DNA of 64,000 bases from Viridibacillus arvi (GCF_001274945.1 NZ_LILB01000005.1:391296-455295), one strand, 5' to 3'. Shown: positions 26,232-37,305, counted from the stretch's first letter. Notes: generated by a model from the sequence alone, not told the origin. Translations and numbers: made by a program.

Positions 26232-27410
26232 CTACTTCACATCAGTTATTTGCTTTTTCAATTGCGTCACCATAAATGCTATTGCTCCAATGGTAACAAC
26301 AAATGCTGCTGCAAGATAAACCTCTACATATCCATACTGTGTGGCGATAATACCTAGAAGCCATGACCCTAAGGCAATCCCTACATCAAATAACGTGAAG
26401 AATGTAGCAGTAGCATAGGCAGTACGTCTAGGATCTGTGGATTGAATCGTCATTGATTGGAAACTTGGTACAAGTGCTCCGTAACCAAGTCCTATTAACA
26501 CACCCGCGAGCATGAATAACACCGGTCCATTGACATAAGCTAGCGTAATTAAACCTAAGATAAAAAGGATAAAGCCTGGAATAATAACAAATTTAGGTCC
26601 TTTTTGGTCATATAAGCGTCCTGTAAATGGACGGGTTAACAGCATAGCTGCTGCGTAAACGGCATAAAATAAACTAGCAACTTCCATCAAACCCTTTTGT
26701 TTTGCGTAAACAGATAAGAAAGATAATACACTAGCATAAGCAATTGCAACAAAACATGCTAAAGCAGCTGTAGGTAATGCCTTCTTCTCGAATAAATCTG
26801 AAAGGGCTATCGAGAATTTTTGTTGTTTAGCAACTTGTGGAATATCATCTAATTTAATCGATAGCGCTGCAATACCTCCGATTAAAATAACTGCACTCAT
26901 AATAATGAACAAAATTTCAAAATTTAAATACTGAATGACTAAAAGACCAACAAATGGTCCAAGTACTACCGCTAAATTTAGTGACATTGTAAAATACCCA
27001 AGTCCTGCTCCCTTACGAGATGGTGGAACAATATCTGCAGCAATAGAATTATTCGCTGTTGTCAATATGCTGAAGAAAATCCCTTGTATAAAGCGTAGCA
27101 ATAATAGAAGTGCAAACGGCTTAAAGAATAGATATAATACGGTACATACAAAGTAACCGATTAAGCTTATATAAAGTAGTTTACGCTTGCCAAAATGCTC
27201 TAAGACTTTCCCCGTAAATGGGCGTGTAATAATTGCGGATAGCAGGAAGATAGATAATAATAAACCGGCATCACTATCAGAACGGTTTAAATCTTCTGTT
27301 GCATAAAGTGGTAACACGGATACTAAGCCGTAAAAAACAAAAAACACGGCCATATTCGTACAAAAAATACTAATAAACCGTTTCGTCCAAATCTTTTCTA
27401 AATTTCCCAA
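26232..27410 (-). CDS. MFS transporter (YwoG-like)
   Basis: 392 residues, 12 predicted membrane segments, with the MFS loop 2-3 motif at TRPFTGKVLEHFGKRKLL and its echo in the second half (TRPFTGRLYDQKGPKF). Proton-driven efflux or sugar/drug export is likely; the substrate is unknown. Its start overlaps the end of the MarR gene by 13 bp, so the two are co-transcribed and probably translationally coupled. The pairing matches B. subtilis ywoH-ywoG. Confidence 0.87.
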   Translation of the reverse strand: MGNLEKIWTKRFISIFCTNMAVFFVFYGLVSVLPLYATEDLNRSDSDAGLLLSIFLLSAIITRPFTGKVLEHFGKRKLLYISLIGYFVCTVLYLFFKPFALLLLLRFIQGIFFSILTTANNSIAADIVPPSRKGAGLGYFTMSLNLAVVLGPFVGLLVIQYLNFEILFIIMSAVILIGGIAALSIKLDDIPQVAKQQKFSIALSDLFEKKALPTAALACFVAIAYASVLSFLSVYAKQKGLMEVASLFYAVYAAAMLLTRPFTGRLYDQKGPKFVIIPGFILFILGLITLAYVNGPVLFMLAGVLIGLGYGALVPSFQSMTIQSTDPRRTAYATATFFTLFDVGIALGSWLLGIIATQYGYVEVYLAAAFVVTIGAIAFMVTQLKKQITDVK

Positions 27411-27817
27411 TGATTCGTTCTTCCCTTCAACTTACATATCAGCTCTAGTAGCTGCTGTTGTTCTTCATCATTAAATGTTTCTATCAAGCCCTCCTCAAAT
27501 CGCAATACAGAAGCTAAAACAGCAGGAAATTTTTTCTTACCTTCTTCGGAAAAGGATACTATTTTTTCTCGACGATCTTCCCCTTCTGTTCGCACAATCC
27601 AATCAAGCTGCTCTAATCTTGCAACAGTTCGTGTCACAGTAGGTGCCTCAACCTTTAAGTACTTCCAGATGTCTGTTAATGACATTGGTCCATTTTTATT
27701 AATTGTATAGAGAATCGTCCACTGACTGCTATAAAGGTCATGTTCTTTTAAACAACTATTTAATTTATTTGTAATATCTCTAGTAGTTTGAAAGATTTCG
27801 TGAAATAAAGGATTCAT
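27398..27817 (-). CDS. MarR-family regulator (YwoH-like)
   Basis: 139 residues with a winged helix (about 35-105; MSLTDIWKYLKVEAPTVTRT and the wing EGEDRREKIV). First gene of a two-gene operon with the MFS pump; it should repress the operon until an inducer binds. A perfect 20-bp palindrome directly upstream of the ribosome-binding site is the obvious operator. Confidence 0.9.
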   Translation of the reverse strand: MNPLFHEIFQTTRDITNKLNSCLKEHDLYSSQWTILYTINKNGPMSLTDIWKYLKVEAPTVTRTVARLEQLDWIVRTEGEDRREKIVSFSEEGKKKFPAVLASVLRFEEGLIETFNDEEQQQLLELICKLKGRTNHWEI

Positions 27818-27834
27818 TTGCTTACCTCCGTATT

Positions 27835-27854
27835 TTATTTACCTAGGTAAATAA
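27835..27854. promoter_or_regulatory. Perfect 20-bp palindrome, MarR operator
   Basis: TTATTTACCTAGGTAAATAA is perfectly symmetrical. It starts 18 bp before the MarR start codon, where it would overlap the transcription start. Autorepression is inferred from position and symmetry. Confidence 0.75.
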
Positions 27855-28056
27855 TAATTTAATTTTATTCCTACTAATATCGTTTGTAAAGAGGGATTTA
27901 TATTCAAATTTAAAAAAGAGACTACTCTTCTGTTGATTTTCCAACGTAAAATAGCCTCTCATATTATTAAAATTATAAATTAAATCAAAATACAAATTCT
28001 ATAATGTGGTGAAGTAAAGAGAAAGTTAAATGATTCCTAGTATACAATTCAATTTC

Positions 28057-28221
28057 TTATACTTTTTCTTTTCTTGAAAACAACAGTAGACTTAAAACAA
28101 TAAGTAAAACAAACCCTGCAATAGTAGAAGGAATAAACCCAATTCTATTATCTAAATATGAACATGTGAATAGAGGTAAACTTATCAATAAGAACATTTT
28201 TATAAAATACTTTTTAGACAT
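28057..28221 (-). CDS. Small membrane protein, 54 residues
   Basis: Two hydrophobic segments (about residues 6-21 and 29-48) with a basic C-terminal end (FSRKEKV). An AGGAGG site lies at ideal spacing before the ATG, and codon use matches the chromosome. I do not recognise the family. It stands alone between the MarR gene and coaW on the same strand. An imperfect hairpin with a T-run (27915-27960) may be its terminator. Confidence 0.65.
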   Translation of the reverse strand: MSKKYFIKMFLLISLPLFTCSYLDNRIGFIPSTIAGFVLLIVLSLLLFSRKEKV

Positions 28222-28310
28222 TTAATACCTCCTTTATTAGCTCATCTTTAGAATACCTTGAATTATTATTTTTTTCTAATTATTACTACAGACCGCTTAT
28301 TTAAGACAAC

Positions 28311-28346
28311 AAAAAACCATAAGAGCAATTTCACTCTTATGGTTTA
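28311..28346 (-). terminator. Terminator after coaW
   Basis: AAACCATAAGAG / CTCTTATGGTTT with an eight-base loop and a T-run on the minus strand. Confidence 0.85.
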
Positions 28347-28389
28347 TTAATTTTGAAGTTAATGTTAAAGAAATTAACTATAAGTTTTT

Positions 28390-29226
28390 TTAACTCTTTT
28401 GATTGACTGTTATATTTAAAAAGGCACCTATTGCGCCACTAAAACCATGGTCTTCTAAGAAAATAGGCGTTTTCTTTTTTAAAATTGTGTAGTTGGCGAT
28501 AACTTTTTTTAATGCTTCGTTTTCGTTTAGAGTTGTACCAATATATATAATATGTTCGACTTGATTTTGTTCTGCTAGCTGGATACTTAATGTTGTGATG
28601 ACTTCCCCTACTAAACCTTGTACAGTTGCTAAAATATTTTCAATAGGGTGATTCTTTGTTTCATCAATACCCATTTTACCAAAGTTACTTGCAGTTAATG
28701 TGCCTGCAATCGGAGTATCCATACCTTGATATATATCTTGTACTAGAAGATCAATTTCTTGTCTTTCACCATACTGTGCTTTTTTTATAATTTCGTGATA
28801 ATCGTAGATTCCCGTCGTTAATGCTGCCAGTCCGACTAGGGTTCCTCCACCAATACCAGTACCACCAACACGATTATGTGTTTCACCATCCATAAAATGA
28901 ATGGATGTACCTGTACCAACATTTGTAATGATGCTGCGGTCAAATTGATGACCATGCTGAATTAGTTGATATCGAACCCCTTTTAATGTGGCTTCAAATT
29001 CAACTATGTAATGGATGGATTTTACTTCTTTTAGTAAATTTTTAACTTGCTCAGCTCTTCCGCCTGTTAAGCCAATCTCTTCAATTTCAGGGTGATTGCT
29101 AATCCAGTCCGTTACAGCTTGTAAGTCGTTCGAAGGGAAATGCTCTAACACTAGCTCTCCAAATTCATTTTCGTAAGCTAATTTTGTTAGTGTACCCCCT
29201 GCGTCTATTCCAATTGCCTTCGTCAT
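28390..29226 (-). CDS. coaW: Type II pantothenate kinase
   Basis: Phosphorylates pantothenate, the first step of CoA synthesis. 278 residues of the actin-like kinase fold: phosphate-1 motif GIDAGGTLTKLAY (residues 6-18), GLTGGRAEQ near 53, and the glycine-rich NVGTGTSIHFMDG near 100 and GGTGIGGGTLVGLA near 122. This is the staphylococcal/Bacillus CoaW type, which is usually insensitive to CoA feedback. Monocistronic. Confidence 0.92.
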   Translation of the reverse strand: MTKAIGIDAGGTLTKLAYENEFGELVLEHFPSNDLQAVTDWISNHPEIEEIGLTGGRAEQVKNLLKEVKSIHYIVEFEATLKGVRYQLIQHGHQFDRSIITNVGTGTSIHFMDGETHNRVGGTGIGGGTLVGLAALTTGIYDYHEIIKKAQYGERQEIDLLVQDIYQGMDTPIAGTLTASNFGKMGIDETKNHPIENILATVQGLVGEVITTLSIQLAEQNQVEHIIYIGTTLNENEALKKVIANYTILKKKTPIFLEDHGFSGAIGAFLNITVNQKS

Positions 29227-29327
29227 ACCATTCTCCTTTGTGATCGCCCAATCTAAACTTTACTGCTATGTGCAGTTTTGTGCAATGATTTCCTACGATG
29301 TTATCATTTTTTCTAATTTTCTATCAC

Positions 29328-30896
29328 TTATTTTGAAAAAACTAAATTACCAGCAACAACTGTCTTAAGTGCAATGGCATTTGGAATTTCATCTAATTCG
29401 CAAACAAATAAGTCTTTGTCGAAAATCGAAAAGTCCGCATCGTATCCCGGCTGAATGGTCCCTCTTACTTGTTCCTTGCCAATTACCTTTGCGCTACCGG
29501 TAGTATAAAGAGAAATCGCCTCAAAACGTGTAAGTTTTTCGATTGGAATATATCCTTCATGGCTTTCCACATGCTTTTTGCGAGCGATTGCAGCATGGAT
29601 ACCAAGTAAAGGATTCGCATCTTCAATCGGTGCATCTGAACCTCCTGCACATATCAATCCTTTTTCTGTCAAACGTTTAAATGGATATGTCATTTTAGCC
29701 CGCTCTAGACCGATTTTATCTATAATCCACGGGAAATCAGAAAGAATAAATTGTGGTTGAATATCTAAAATAACGGGCAATTTACTCATTCGTTCAATCA
29801 ATAAGTCATTAACAACACTACAATGAATAAGTCTATCTTTTTTTCCATTCGTTAGAGGATTAGCTTCGATGGCTGTTAATACTTGTTCAAGAGCGGCATC
29901 GCCAATTATATGAACTGCCACCGCTTCACCATAAGAACGTGCCAATTTTACAAGCACATCAAGCTGTTTAGAGGTATGGATGAATAACCCTTTATTTTGT
30001 GGCTGATTTTCATATGGTTCAAGTAATGCAGCTGTTGCACCACCAAGTGCCCCATCAGAGAAAATCTTCATCGCACCGGGTTCTACAAATGGCTCAGAGT
30101 ATGTTGCATTTGAGGTCATCATTTGTTCGAACGCAAGATGATGTCTTAATAAATGTGCTCTGAAATTTTTCCTTTTACCGATAATTTCATTAAAAGCATT
30201 CAGCGGATTGGAAAAATGACCATAATAACTCATATCTTCAGTATGTCCACCAGTTAAACCAAGTGACAATAAATGATCGACTGCTAACTCTAATGTATTT
30301 GTTAATGAATATTCTTGCTCTACAGGTATTTGATCTAATACTTCGTAAAGCGCTTGGTCATATAATAGACCCGTTAATAGTCCATTTTCATCTCGACCAA
30401 TTTCACCACCTTCTGGATTTGGTGTTTCTTGAGTAATATTGCCAGCAGCCATTGCCGAAGTATTCGCAAGAACGACATGTCTGCATATACGTTTTAGGAC
30501 GATTGGTTCTTGACGAATAGCATCCAATTCTTGAACAGTTGGGATACGAATATCATTGAATTGATTTTCATCCCACCCTTCAGCGATCAACCATTCATCA
30601 CTAGAACAATTAGCAGCAGCTTGTTTAATAACATCTAGCAATTCATCAGAAGATTTCACATTTGTTAAATCCAGTCGTAACAGTTTTTCTCCGTAACCAA
30701 TCATATGTAAATGACTATCAACAAAACCTGGATACATCACGGCTCCTTGCAAATCAAAAACCTCTTCAGCCTGGGTTTTAAGTTCTTCGTACGTACCTAC
30801 TTTTTTAACCTTGCCATCCTCAACAAGTACCGCTTCAACTGTTTCCCCATCCCTTTGCATCGTGTAAATTGTACCACCAAACCATAATTGTCCCAT
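29328..30896 (-). CDS. Amidohydrolase 3 family protein (YtcJ-like)
   Basis: 522 residues of the metal-dependent amidohydrolase superfamily: first metal site DSHLHM near residue 60, GHTEDMSYYG near 217, a late FSDGALGG near 280, HIIGDAALEQ near 324 and GSDAPIEDANPL near 418. Members hydrolyse amide or imine bonds of small molecules; substrates for the YtcJ group are mostly unknown. Monocistronic. Confidence 0.85.
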   Translation of the reverse strand: MGQLWFGGTIYTMQRDGETVEAVLVEDGKVKKVGTYEELKTQAEEVFDLQGAVMYPGFVDSHLHMIGYGEKLLRLDLTNVKSSDELLDVIKQAAANCSSDEWLIAEGWDENQFNDIRIPTVQELDAIRQEPIVLKRICRHVVLANTSAMAAGNITQETPNPEGGEIGRDENGLLTGLLYDQALYEVLDQIPVEQEYSLTNTLELAVDHLLSLGLTGGHTEDMSYYGHFSNPLNAFNEIIGKRKNFRAHLLRHHLAFEQMMTSNATYSEPFVEPGAMKIFSDGALGGATAALLEPYENQPQNKGLFIHTSKQLDVLVKLARSYGEAVAVHIIGDAALEQVLTAIEANPLTNGKKDRLIHCSVVNDLLIERMSKLPVILDIQPQFILSDFPWIIDKIGLERAKMTYPFKRLTEKGLICAGGSDAPIEDANPLLGIHAAIARKKHVESHEGYIPIEKLTRFEAISLYTTGSAKVIGKEQVRGTIQPGYDADFSIFDKDLFVCELDEIPNAIALKTVVAGNLVFSK

Positions 30897-31129
30897 TTCC
30901 CCTGTCCTTCCCCTAAATCAGTTTTTCGAAATATTCTTATTATATCATTTTGAACAAAAAGGACATATTAATAAGGTAGGTAATCCAGACGTCAATACTT
31001 TTTACCTTATTTTGAATATATGGTTATAAACCAATCTTTTTTCCCTATTAATCTCAAAGCTGTATTATATAAATCTTAACTCGAATTCAAAAATTGTAAA
31101 TTCCACTCAAGGGTTTTTACTTTTATGTA

Positions 31130-31164
31130 TAAAAAAGAAGGACGAACAAAGTTCGCCCTTCTTA
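31130..31164 (-). terminator. Terminator after the SDR-MarR operon
   Basis: AAGAAGG-CGAA / TTCG-CCTTCTT, four-base loop, with a T-run on the minus strand. Confidence 0.82.
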
Positions 31165-31181
31165 CCACAATTCAATATTAA

Positions 31182-31607
31182 TTATTGACTTGTTAATTTT
31201 GTATATATAGAGAAAAGTTCTTGGATTTCATCTTCTGAAAGAATCTTGAAATATTCTTGTCGCATTTCAGCACCTAATGTACTAGCTTCCTCTAAGATTT
31301 CTAACCCTAGTGGTGTAATTTGAATATAAGAAATTCTTCTATCAAGTGAATCCTGACATCGAACACAATAATGATTGTGAATTAGTTTTTCTGCTAAATG
31401 TGTTAAAGAAGGTGGTGCAAACTCAAGGTATTTTGCAATATCTGTGGGTTTACTTTTTCCATGTTCTTTTAAATAGCTTAAGACTAATATATGCGATATC
31501 CCTATATTAACTTTAAATAACTTTTTCCAAGCTAAAATCATGTTCTCATTTGCTTTATCAAGTACATGTATAAGATCAAATAGGGTAGGATTATTTTTCA
31601 ATGGCAT
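31182..31607 (-). CDS. MarR-family regulator
   Basis: 141 residues; winged helix at about 35-105 (KPTDIAKYLEFAPPSLTHLAEKL and wing SLDRRISYIQIT). Second gene of a two-gene operon with the SDR upstream (18-bp gap). Twin TTAGAYNTCTAA-type palindromes in the operon's promoter region are its likely targets. Confidence 0.87.
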   Translation of the reverse strand: MPLKNNPTLFDLIHVLDKANENMILAWKKLFKVNIGISHILVLSYLKEHGKSKPTDIAKYLEFAPPSLTHLAEKLIHNHYCVRCQDSLDRRISYIQITPLGLEILEEASTLGAEMRQEYFKILSEDEIQELFSIYTKLTSQ

Positions 31608-31625
31608 CCAACTCCATACACAAAA

Positions 31626-32360
31626 TTATTGTGCTGAGAATCCACCATCGATTACAAGTTCAGAACCAGTAATAAATGAAGCTTCATCAGATGCTAAGAA
31701 GATTGCAGCATTTGCGATATCAGCTGGTTGTCCAAGACGAGAAAGTGGAGTCGCTTTAACCATAGCTTCTACGTATGCAGCAGAATCTTTTAATACAGCA
31801 GTCATTGGTGTTTCGATAATTCCTGGGAATACTGCGTTTACGCGCACGCCGAATTTACCGAATGCAGTTGCAGCAGCTTTAGAGATAGCACGAACAGAAC
31901 CTTTAGATGCTGAGTATGCATTTAAGCCCATACCAATTTGTGCTGTGAATGAAGAAATGTTAACGATTGAACCATTTCCATTTTCTTTCATTACTGCAGA
32001 AACGTGTTTCATACCTAAGAAAGGACCGAAAGCGTTAATATTGTGCATTAATGACCAATCATCAACTGTAATAGCTTCCATTGGTTTTTCTGATGAAATT
32101 CCAGCGTTATTAACAAGGACATCAATTTTACCAAATTTTTCAACAATATTATCAACTAGCTCTTTCCAGTTTGCATCATCCATAACATTTAATTTCATTC
32201 CGAAAATGTTTTTTCCGTTGTCAATTGCAGCGATTGCAGCATCGTTAATATCAGCTGCAATAACAATTGCGCCTTCTTTAGCAAATAATTCTACCATTTT
32301 TGCTCCAATACCTGATGCTCCACCTGTTATGATTGTTACTTTATTATCTAATCTACCCAT
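31626..32360 (-). CDS. Short-chain dehydrogenase/reductase
   Basis: 244-residue classical SDR: cofactor motif TGGASGIG near 12-19, NNAG near 86-89, catalytic Ser in NISSFTA near 138 and YSASK near 151-155; a C-terminal VIDGGFSAQ end. An acidic residue after the second strand (AADINDAA) favours NAD over NADP. Substrate unknown. First gene of the operon with MarR. A long open frame on the opposite strand is a shadow. Confidence 0.92.
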   Translation of the reverse strand: MGRLDNKVTIITGGASGIGAKMVELFAKEGAIVIAADINDAAIAAIDNGKNIFGMKLNVMDDANWKELVDNIVEKFGKIDVLVNNAGISSEKPMEAITVDDWSLMHNINAFGPFLGMKHVSAVMKENGNGSIVNISSFTAQIGMGLNAYSASKGSVRAISKAAATAFGKFGVRVNAVFPGIIETPMTAVLKDSAAYVEAMVKATPLSRLGQPADIANAAIFLASDEASFITGSELVIDGGFSAQ

Positions 32361-32382
32361 TATAAAAACTCCTTTTAAAGAA

Positions 32383-32439
32383 AATATTTAGATGTCTAAT
32401 GATTTATGTAAAACAATATTTATTAGACAACTAAATATT
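32383..32439. promoter_or_regulatory. Twin MarR-type operators in a large inverted repeat
   Basis: AATATTTAGATGTCTAAT (32383-32400) and ATTAGACAACTAAATATT (32422-32439) are inverted copies with one mismatch. Each is itself a near-palindrome TTAGA-N2-TCTAA. Immediately upstream of the SDR-MarR operon, so probably autoregulatory. Confidence 0.65.
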
Positions 32440-32578
32440 ATCACGTTTAAATATTTAACACAAAACATTTATTCTATTTCTATAAGATTTATTTGTTTCT
32501 ACGGATTTAGTTGTATCTTTTTCACAATTTGATATACGATAGTATTGAAGTTTTTTTGATTGATCGGAGGAAGACAAA

Positions 32579-33400
32579 ATGTCAGAACAAAAAGCACTTT
32601 ATAAAGAAGCGATGAGCGTTTTAAAAGCAACAAGTCGTACTTTTTTTATTCCTATTACATTTTTACAAAAAGAAATGAAAACAACTGTTGCAACGGCATA
32701 TTTATGCATGCGTGCTATTGATGAAATTGAAGACCATGAGGATTTAGATATTGCCGTTAAAAGTGATCTTTTACGTCAAGTAAGCGCTTTGTTATTAAAA
32801 CCATTTGATAATGATGCATACTTGTCACTACTTAAACCATATGAAAATATACTACCTGAAGTAACTATACGACTTGGTGATTGGCTAGCACTTTGTCCTG
32901 AAGATATTCGCGAAACAATCGCTGCATCTACAAGTGAAATGGCTGAAGGAATGGCTAAATGGGCAGACAAAAATTGGGTTGTTAAAACGAGAGAAGATTT
33001 AGATGACTACACATACTATGTGGCAGGTCTTGTTGGGACAATGCTATCTGATATTTGGCGCTGGGGTGCGGGCATTGAAACAGACCGTGAATTAGCAATC
33101 GGCTACGGACGTGGTTTACAAGCGGTTAACATTTTGCGCAACCAAGAAGAGGACGATGAACGTGGTGTAAGCTTCATGCCTGAGGGTTGGACACGCGATG
33201 ATTTATTCAAATATGCTGAGGAAAACTTAGCAAAAGGTGATTTGTACAATAAAAGCATTAAAAAACGTAGCATCTTAATGTTCTGTAAAATCCCTTTGGC
33301 ACTTGCACATAAAACACTACAAGCTATGCGTAACGGTCATGAGAAGATGACTCGTCAAGAAGTTGAACAAACTGTTGAGGAAGTAACAAAGGCAGATTAA
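32579..33400 (+). CDS. Squalene/phytoene synthase-like protein (YisP-like)
   Basis: 273 residues, all-alpha trans-isoprenyl diphosphate synthase fold. Both aspartate-rich sites are present: RAIDEIED near 42-49 and NILRNQEEDDERG near 184-196. Known relatives either condense two prenyl diphosphates head to head or, as for B. subtilis YisP, dephosphorylate farnesyl diphosphate to farnesol, which affects membrane rafts and biofilm. Shares no operon with other terpenoid genes here. GGAGGAAG precedes the ATG. Confidence 0.85.
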   Translation: MSEQKALYKEAMSVLKATSRTFFIPITFLQKEMKTTVATAYLCMRAIDEIEDHEDLDIAVKSDLLRQVSALLLKPFDNDAYLSLLKPYENILPEVTIRLGDWLALCPEDIRETIAASTSEMAEGMAKWADKNWVVKTREDLDDYTYYVAGLVGTMLSDIWRWGAGIETDRELAIGYGRGLQAVNILRNQEEDDERGVSFMPEGWTRDDLFKYAEENLAKGDLYNKSIKKRSILMFCKIPLALAHKTLQAMRNGHEKMTRQEVEQTVEEVTKAD

Positions 33401-33433
33401 CCTCTACCTAAAAGAAATTCACATACAAAAAAA

Positions 33434-33473
33434 TGAGCCGAGTAGAATAATTATTCTACTTCGGCTTTTGTTA
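33434..33473. terminator. Bidirectional terminator
   Basis: GCCGA-GTAGAATAA / TTATTCTAC-TTCGGC, with an A-run before and a T-run after. It serves the convergent synthase and serine hydrolase genes. Confidence 0.85.
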
Positions 33474-33484
33474 TTTCAAGATGT

Positions 33485-34516
33485 TTAAGATTTAGAGAAA
33501 AGAAGTAATTCCTCAATCCTTGAAATCATTTTATACGCACCTACTGAAGTATTTGCGCAGACAACTATTTTGAGATCTTGCTTAGGATTGAATACAGCAT
33601 GGAAATTAACTCCTGGATCGTAACCCATTAATAAATACTTATATATATCTCCATCGTTGATTTCAATCCAAATTCCGTAGCCATATGATAATCCTTCCTC
33701 TTCATTGGCATGTGGTGTCAACATTAGCATTGTCATGTGCTCATTCAAAAGATCATAGTTTGTTAACGATTCCCATAATTTCATCATATCTGTTGCAGTA
33801 ACATAAGCTCCCCCATCTGCCCCACCCTTTACAGGAAGTGAGTAGATATTCGTTTTCCATGTACCATCAGAAAAATCAATATATCCAATCGCTGTTTTTG
33901 CAGGTAAAGCATCCATTTCAAAATATCCAGAGTCAAGCATCCCTGCTCGTTGGAAAATATTGGTTTCAACATAATCACTAAAGCTTAATCCACTTACATG
34001 TTCAATTATTAAACCTAGCAATATATATCCCGAATTATTATATTGAAATTTTGCTCCTGCAGGATATTTCATTTCCTCATTTTGAAACAATGGTAAGAAA
34101 TCTTGTAATTTTCTTATATGGTACATAGGTGTCTTAATCCATAATTCTTCAAAATCGTTCATTACTTCTTCATCAAAATAATCCGGAACACCAGAAGTAT
34201 GCGTAAGCAAATGGTGAACTGTAATATTTTCATCAAAATGTGGAAATTCAAATTTTAGACAATCTTGTAATTTCGACTCAAAGGAGAGCTCTCCTTTTTC
34301 AATAAGCTGACAAATGGCGATAGCTGTGAAAACTTTACAACCTGAAGCGATACCGTATTTTGTATCTACTTCATTTTCAATTTTTTCACTGCGATTAGCG
34401 TAGCCGTAACTCATACTAGCTCTTAAATCTGTTCCCTGCTTCGTAAATATGGTGCCTGAAAATTGGGTCTCTTTTTGAACAGATTCTATCTTCTTTAACA
34501 GATTTTCTTTTCTCAT
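33485..34516 (-). CDS. Beta-lactamase-family serine hydrolase
   Basis: 343 residues of the class C beta-lactamase/penicillin-binding protein-like fold. Catalytic Ser58 and Lys61 in ASGCKV, and the Tyr motif YNNSGY near 160. No signal peptide, so it is a cytosolic esterase/peptidase-like member, not a resistance enzyme on this evidence. The ATG at 34516 follows AAAGGGG; the open frame seven codons earlier is rejected. Its promoter end is fused to the dsdA remnant. Confidence 0.82.
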   Translation of the reverse strand: MRKENLLKKIESVQKETQFSGTIFTKQGTDLRASMSYGYANRSEKIENEVDTKYGIASGCKVFTAIAICQLIEKGELSFESKLQDCLKFEFPHFDENITVHHLLTHTSGVPDYFDEEVMNDFEELWIKTPMYHIRKLQDFLPLFQNEEMKYPAGAKFQYNNSGYILLGLIIEHVSGLSFSDYVETNIFQRAGMLDSGYFEMDALPAKTAIGYIDFSDGTWKTNIYSLPVKGGADGGAYVTATDMMKLWESLTNYDLLNEHMTMLMLTPHANEEEGLSYGYGIWIEINDGDIYKYLLMGYDPGVNFHAVFNPKQDLKIVVCANTSVGAYKMISRIEELLLFSKS

Positions 34517-34534
34517 ATATGATTTCCCCTTTTG

Positions 34535-35111
34535 CAACAGCTGATATATGTACAGTTACTTGAAAGCCGAGTTTTGCACTCATGATGCCAATACTCAACC
34601 CTAAATTACCCGTGGATCCAAATTTTGAAAACAAATTATGTGCCTCTTTAGAAGTGAGACATGCATATGAATCTTTTATCGTCAGAAAACCTGCTTCTAA
34701 AACTATTTTTTCTGCATGCTTTAAAACTTCGTATATACCACCACGCGCTTTAATTGAGCCAGAAAAAGGCAACGCATTATCGCATTTTAATAGTAGTTTT
34801 CCTTCAATATTTACTTTGTAATAGTTATTTAAAAAGCTCTTCATTTCAGCTATTTCTACCAACTTCGATTCAATAATTCCCTTTTAGCTAGTTGTTTCAG
34901 GAAAAACTTTTTCTATAAAAGGAGCAAAGCGCTGCAGTCTTGCTGCTGCGTCATCAATAGCTTCTCTCTCTATTTCATTATCAGTATTACTCAACTTAGA
35001 ATGTGGGCTGAATTTTTCGTTTAACCAAAGTATTTCTTGAAGTGTTTTAACTTTCTTTAATTGAGGAAAAACATTCACCAAGTTATCAATTTCAATTGAA
35101 ATCCTATTTTT
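34535..35111 (-). pseudogene. dsdA: D-serine dehydratase remnant (dsdA) with in-frame stop
   Basis: N-terminal 190 or so codons of a PLP-dependent D-serine dehydratase: a WLNEKF / RLQRFAPFIEKVFPET segment, then after an in-frame TAA (about 34885) the same frame continues with GIIESKL, the PLP-lysine motif [19 protein letters not shown] and [19 protein letters not shown]. The 3' half is missing; the frame runs into the ribosome-binding site of the serine hydrolase gene. No clear start codon either. A dead gene trimmed by a deletion. Confidence 0.85.
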
Positions 35112-35121
35112 TCCTCCAAGT

Positions 35122-35571
35122 TCACGATTTCGTCAAAATTTCTTTGCATAAACGGCGGAAAGCTTCGGCAAATTCCAAATTGGCCTCTTTAGAACGTTTT
35201 TTTGGCCCCTTCGTTCTACCACCAGCTTGCCTAATTTTCTGGCCTAAATGTCGTGTGTAAAGTAATTGTTCTATATTACCCGATGTATAATTCCTTCCAT
35301 TTTGATCAATCGCATAACCCGATTTAGCCAATACCATAGCTGCCAAACCATAATCTTGAGTAACTACTATGTCACCTTTTTGTAAGCGGTTAACTAATAC
35401 AAAATCAACGGCATCGCTCCCTTTCGATACCATGACCGTATCCGCACCTTCTCGTTCAATTTGATGAGCAGTATCACAAAAAATGGTGACATTCAATTGA
35501 AATTCCTTCGCTATTTTTATTATTAAATCTACAACAGGACAGCCATCTGCATCTATCAAGATTCTAGTCAT
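35122..35571 (-). CDS. yqxD: YqxD/YaiI-family protein (UPF0178, DUF188)
   Basis: 149 residues with a PIN-like/NYN nuclease-type fold: ILIDADGCPVV (residues 4-14), VSKGSDAVDF near 48 and DIVVTQDYGLAAMVL near 67, whose aspartates resemble PIN active sites. Biochemical role unknown. In B. subtilis yqxD lies by dnaG, so the position here is different. A C-terminal basic stretch (RTKGPKKRSKEAN) is typical. Confidence 0.9.
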   Translation of the reverse strand: MTRILIDADGCPVVDLIIKIAKEFQLNVTIFCDTAHQIEREGADTVMVSKGSDAVDFVLVNRLQKGDIVVTQDYGLAAMVLAKSGYAIDQNGRNYTSGNIEQLLYTRHLGQKIRQAGGRTKGPKKRSKEANLEFAEAFRRLCKEILTKS

Positions 35572-35708
35572 ATTTATAACCTCATTTACGTTTTATTTAC
35601 AAACTATTAACACTTATATAATATTTCAAAATTATCATTTTTGATACCATTTACATGTATAATAATTCATTTTTTATGAATTTTTATAAAAATTACAATA
35701 TTGAATAA

Positions 35709-37139
<1,431 letters not shown>

Positions 37140-37166
37140 TTTTAACACTTTCTATAGTAAATCTTC

Positions 37167-37201
37167 AAAGCAGTAAATCCGAAATGGGTTTGCTGCTTTT
37201 T
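37167..37201 (+). terminator. Terminator after gdhA
   Basis: AAAGCAG-AAA-CC / GG-TTT-CTGCTTTTT. Confidence 0.8.
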
Positions 37202-37305
37202 AGATGAATATTCGTCTTTTTTACATAGTTTCCCCTATATTATGAAAAAAACTACCATTTATACACTAAATAGCTTACAATAACAATGAAACGGAGGCTG
37301 AATGT

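Noticed and set aside
31540-32391. Long plus-strand open frame (283 codons) opposite the SDR gene
   Set aside because: It lies antisense to a clear SDR with all motifs, has no ribosome-binding site and low-complexity Ser/Ala/Ile composition.
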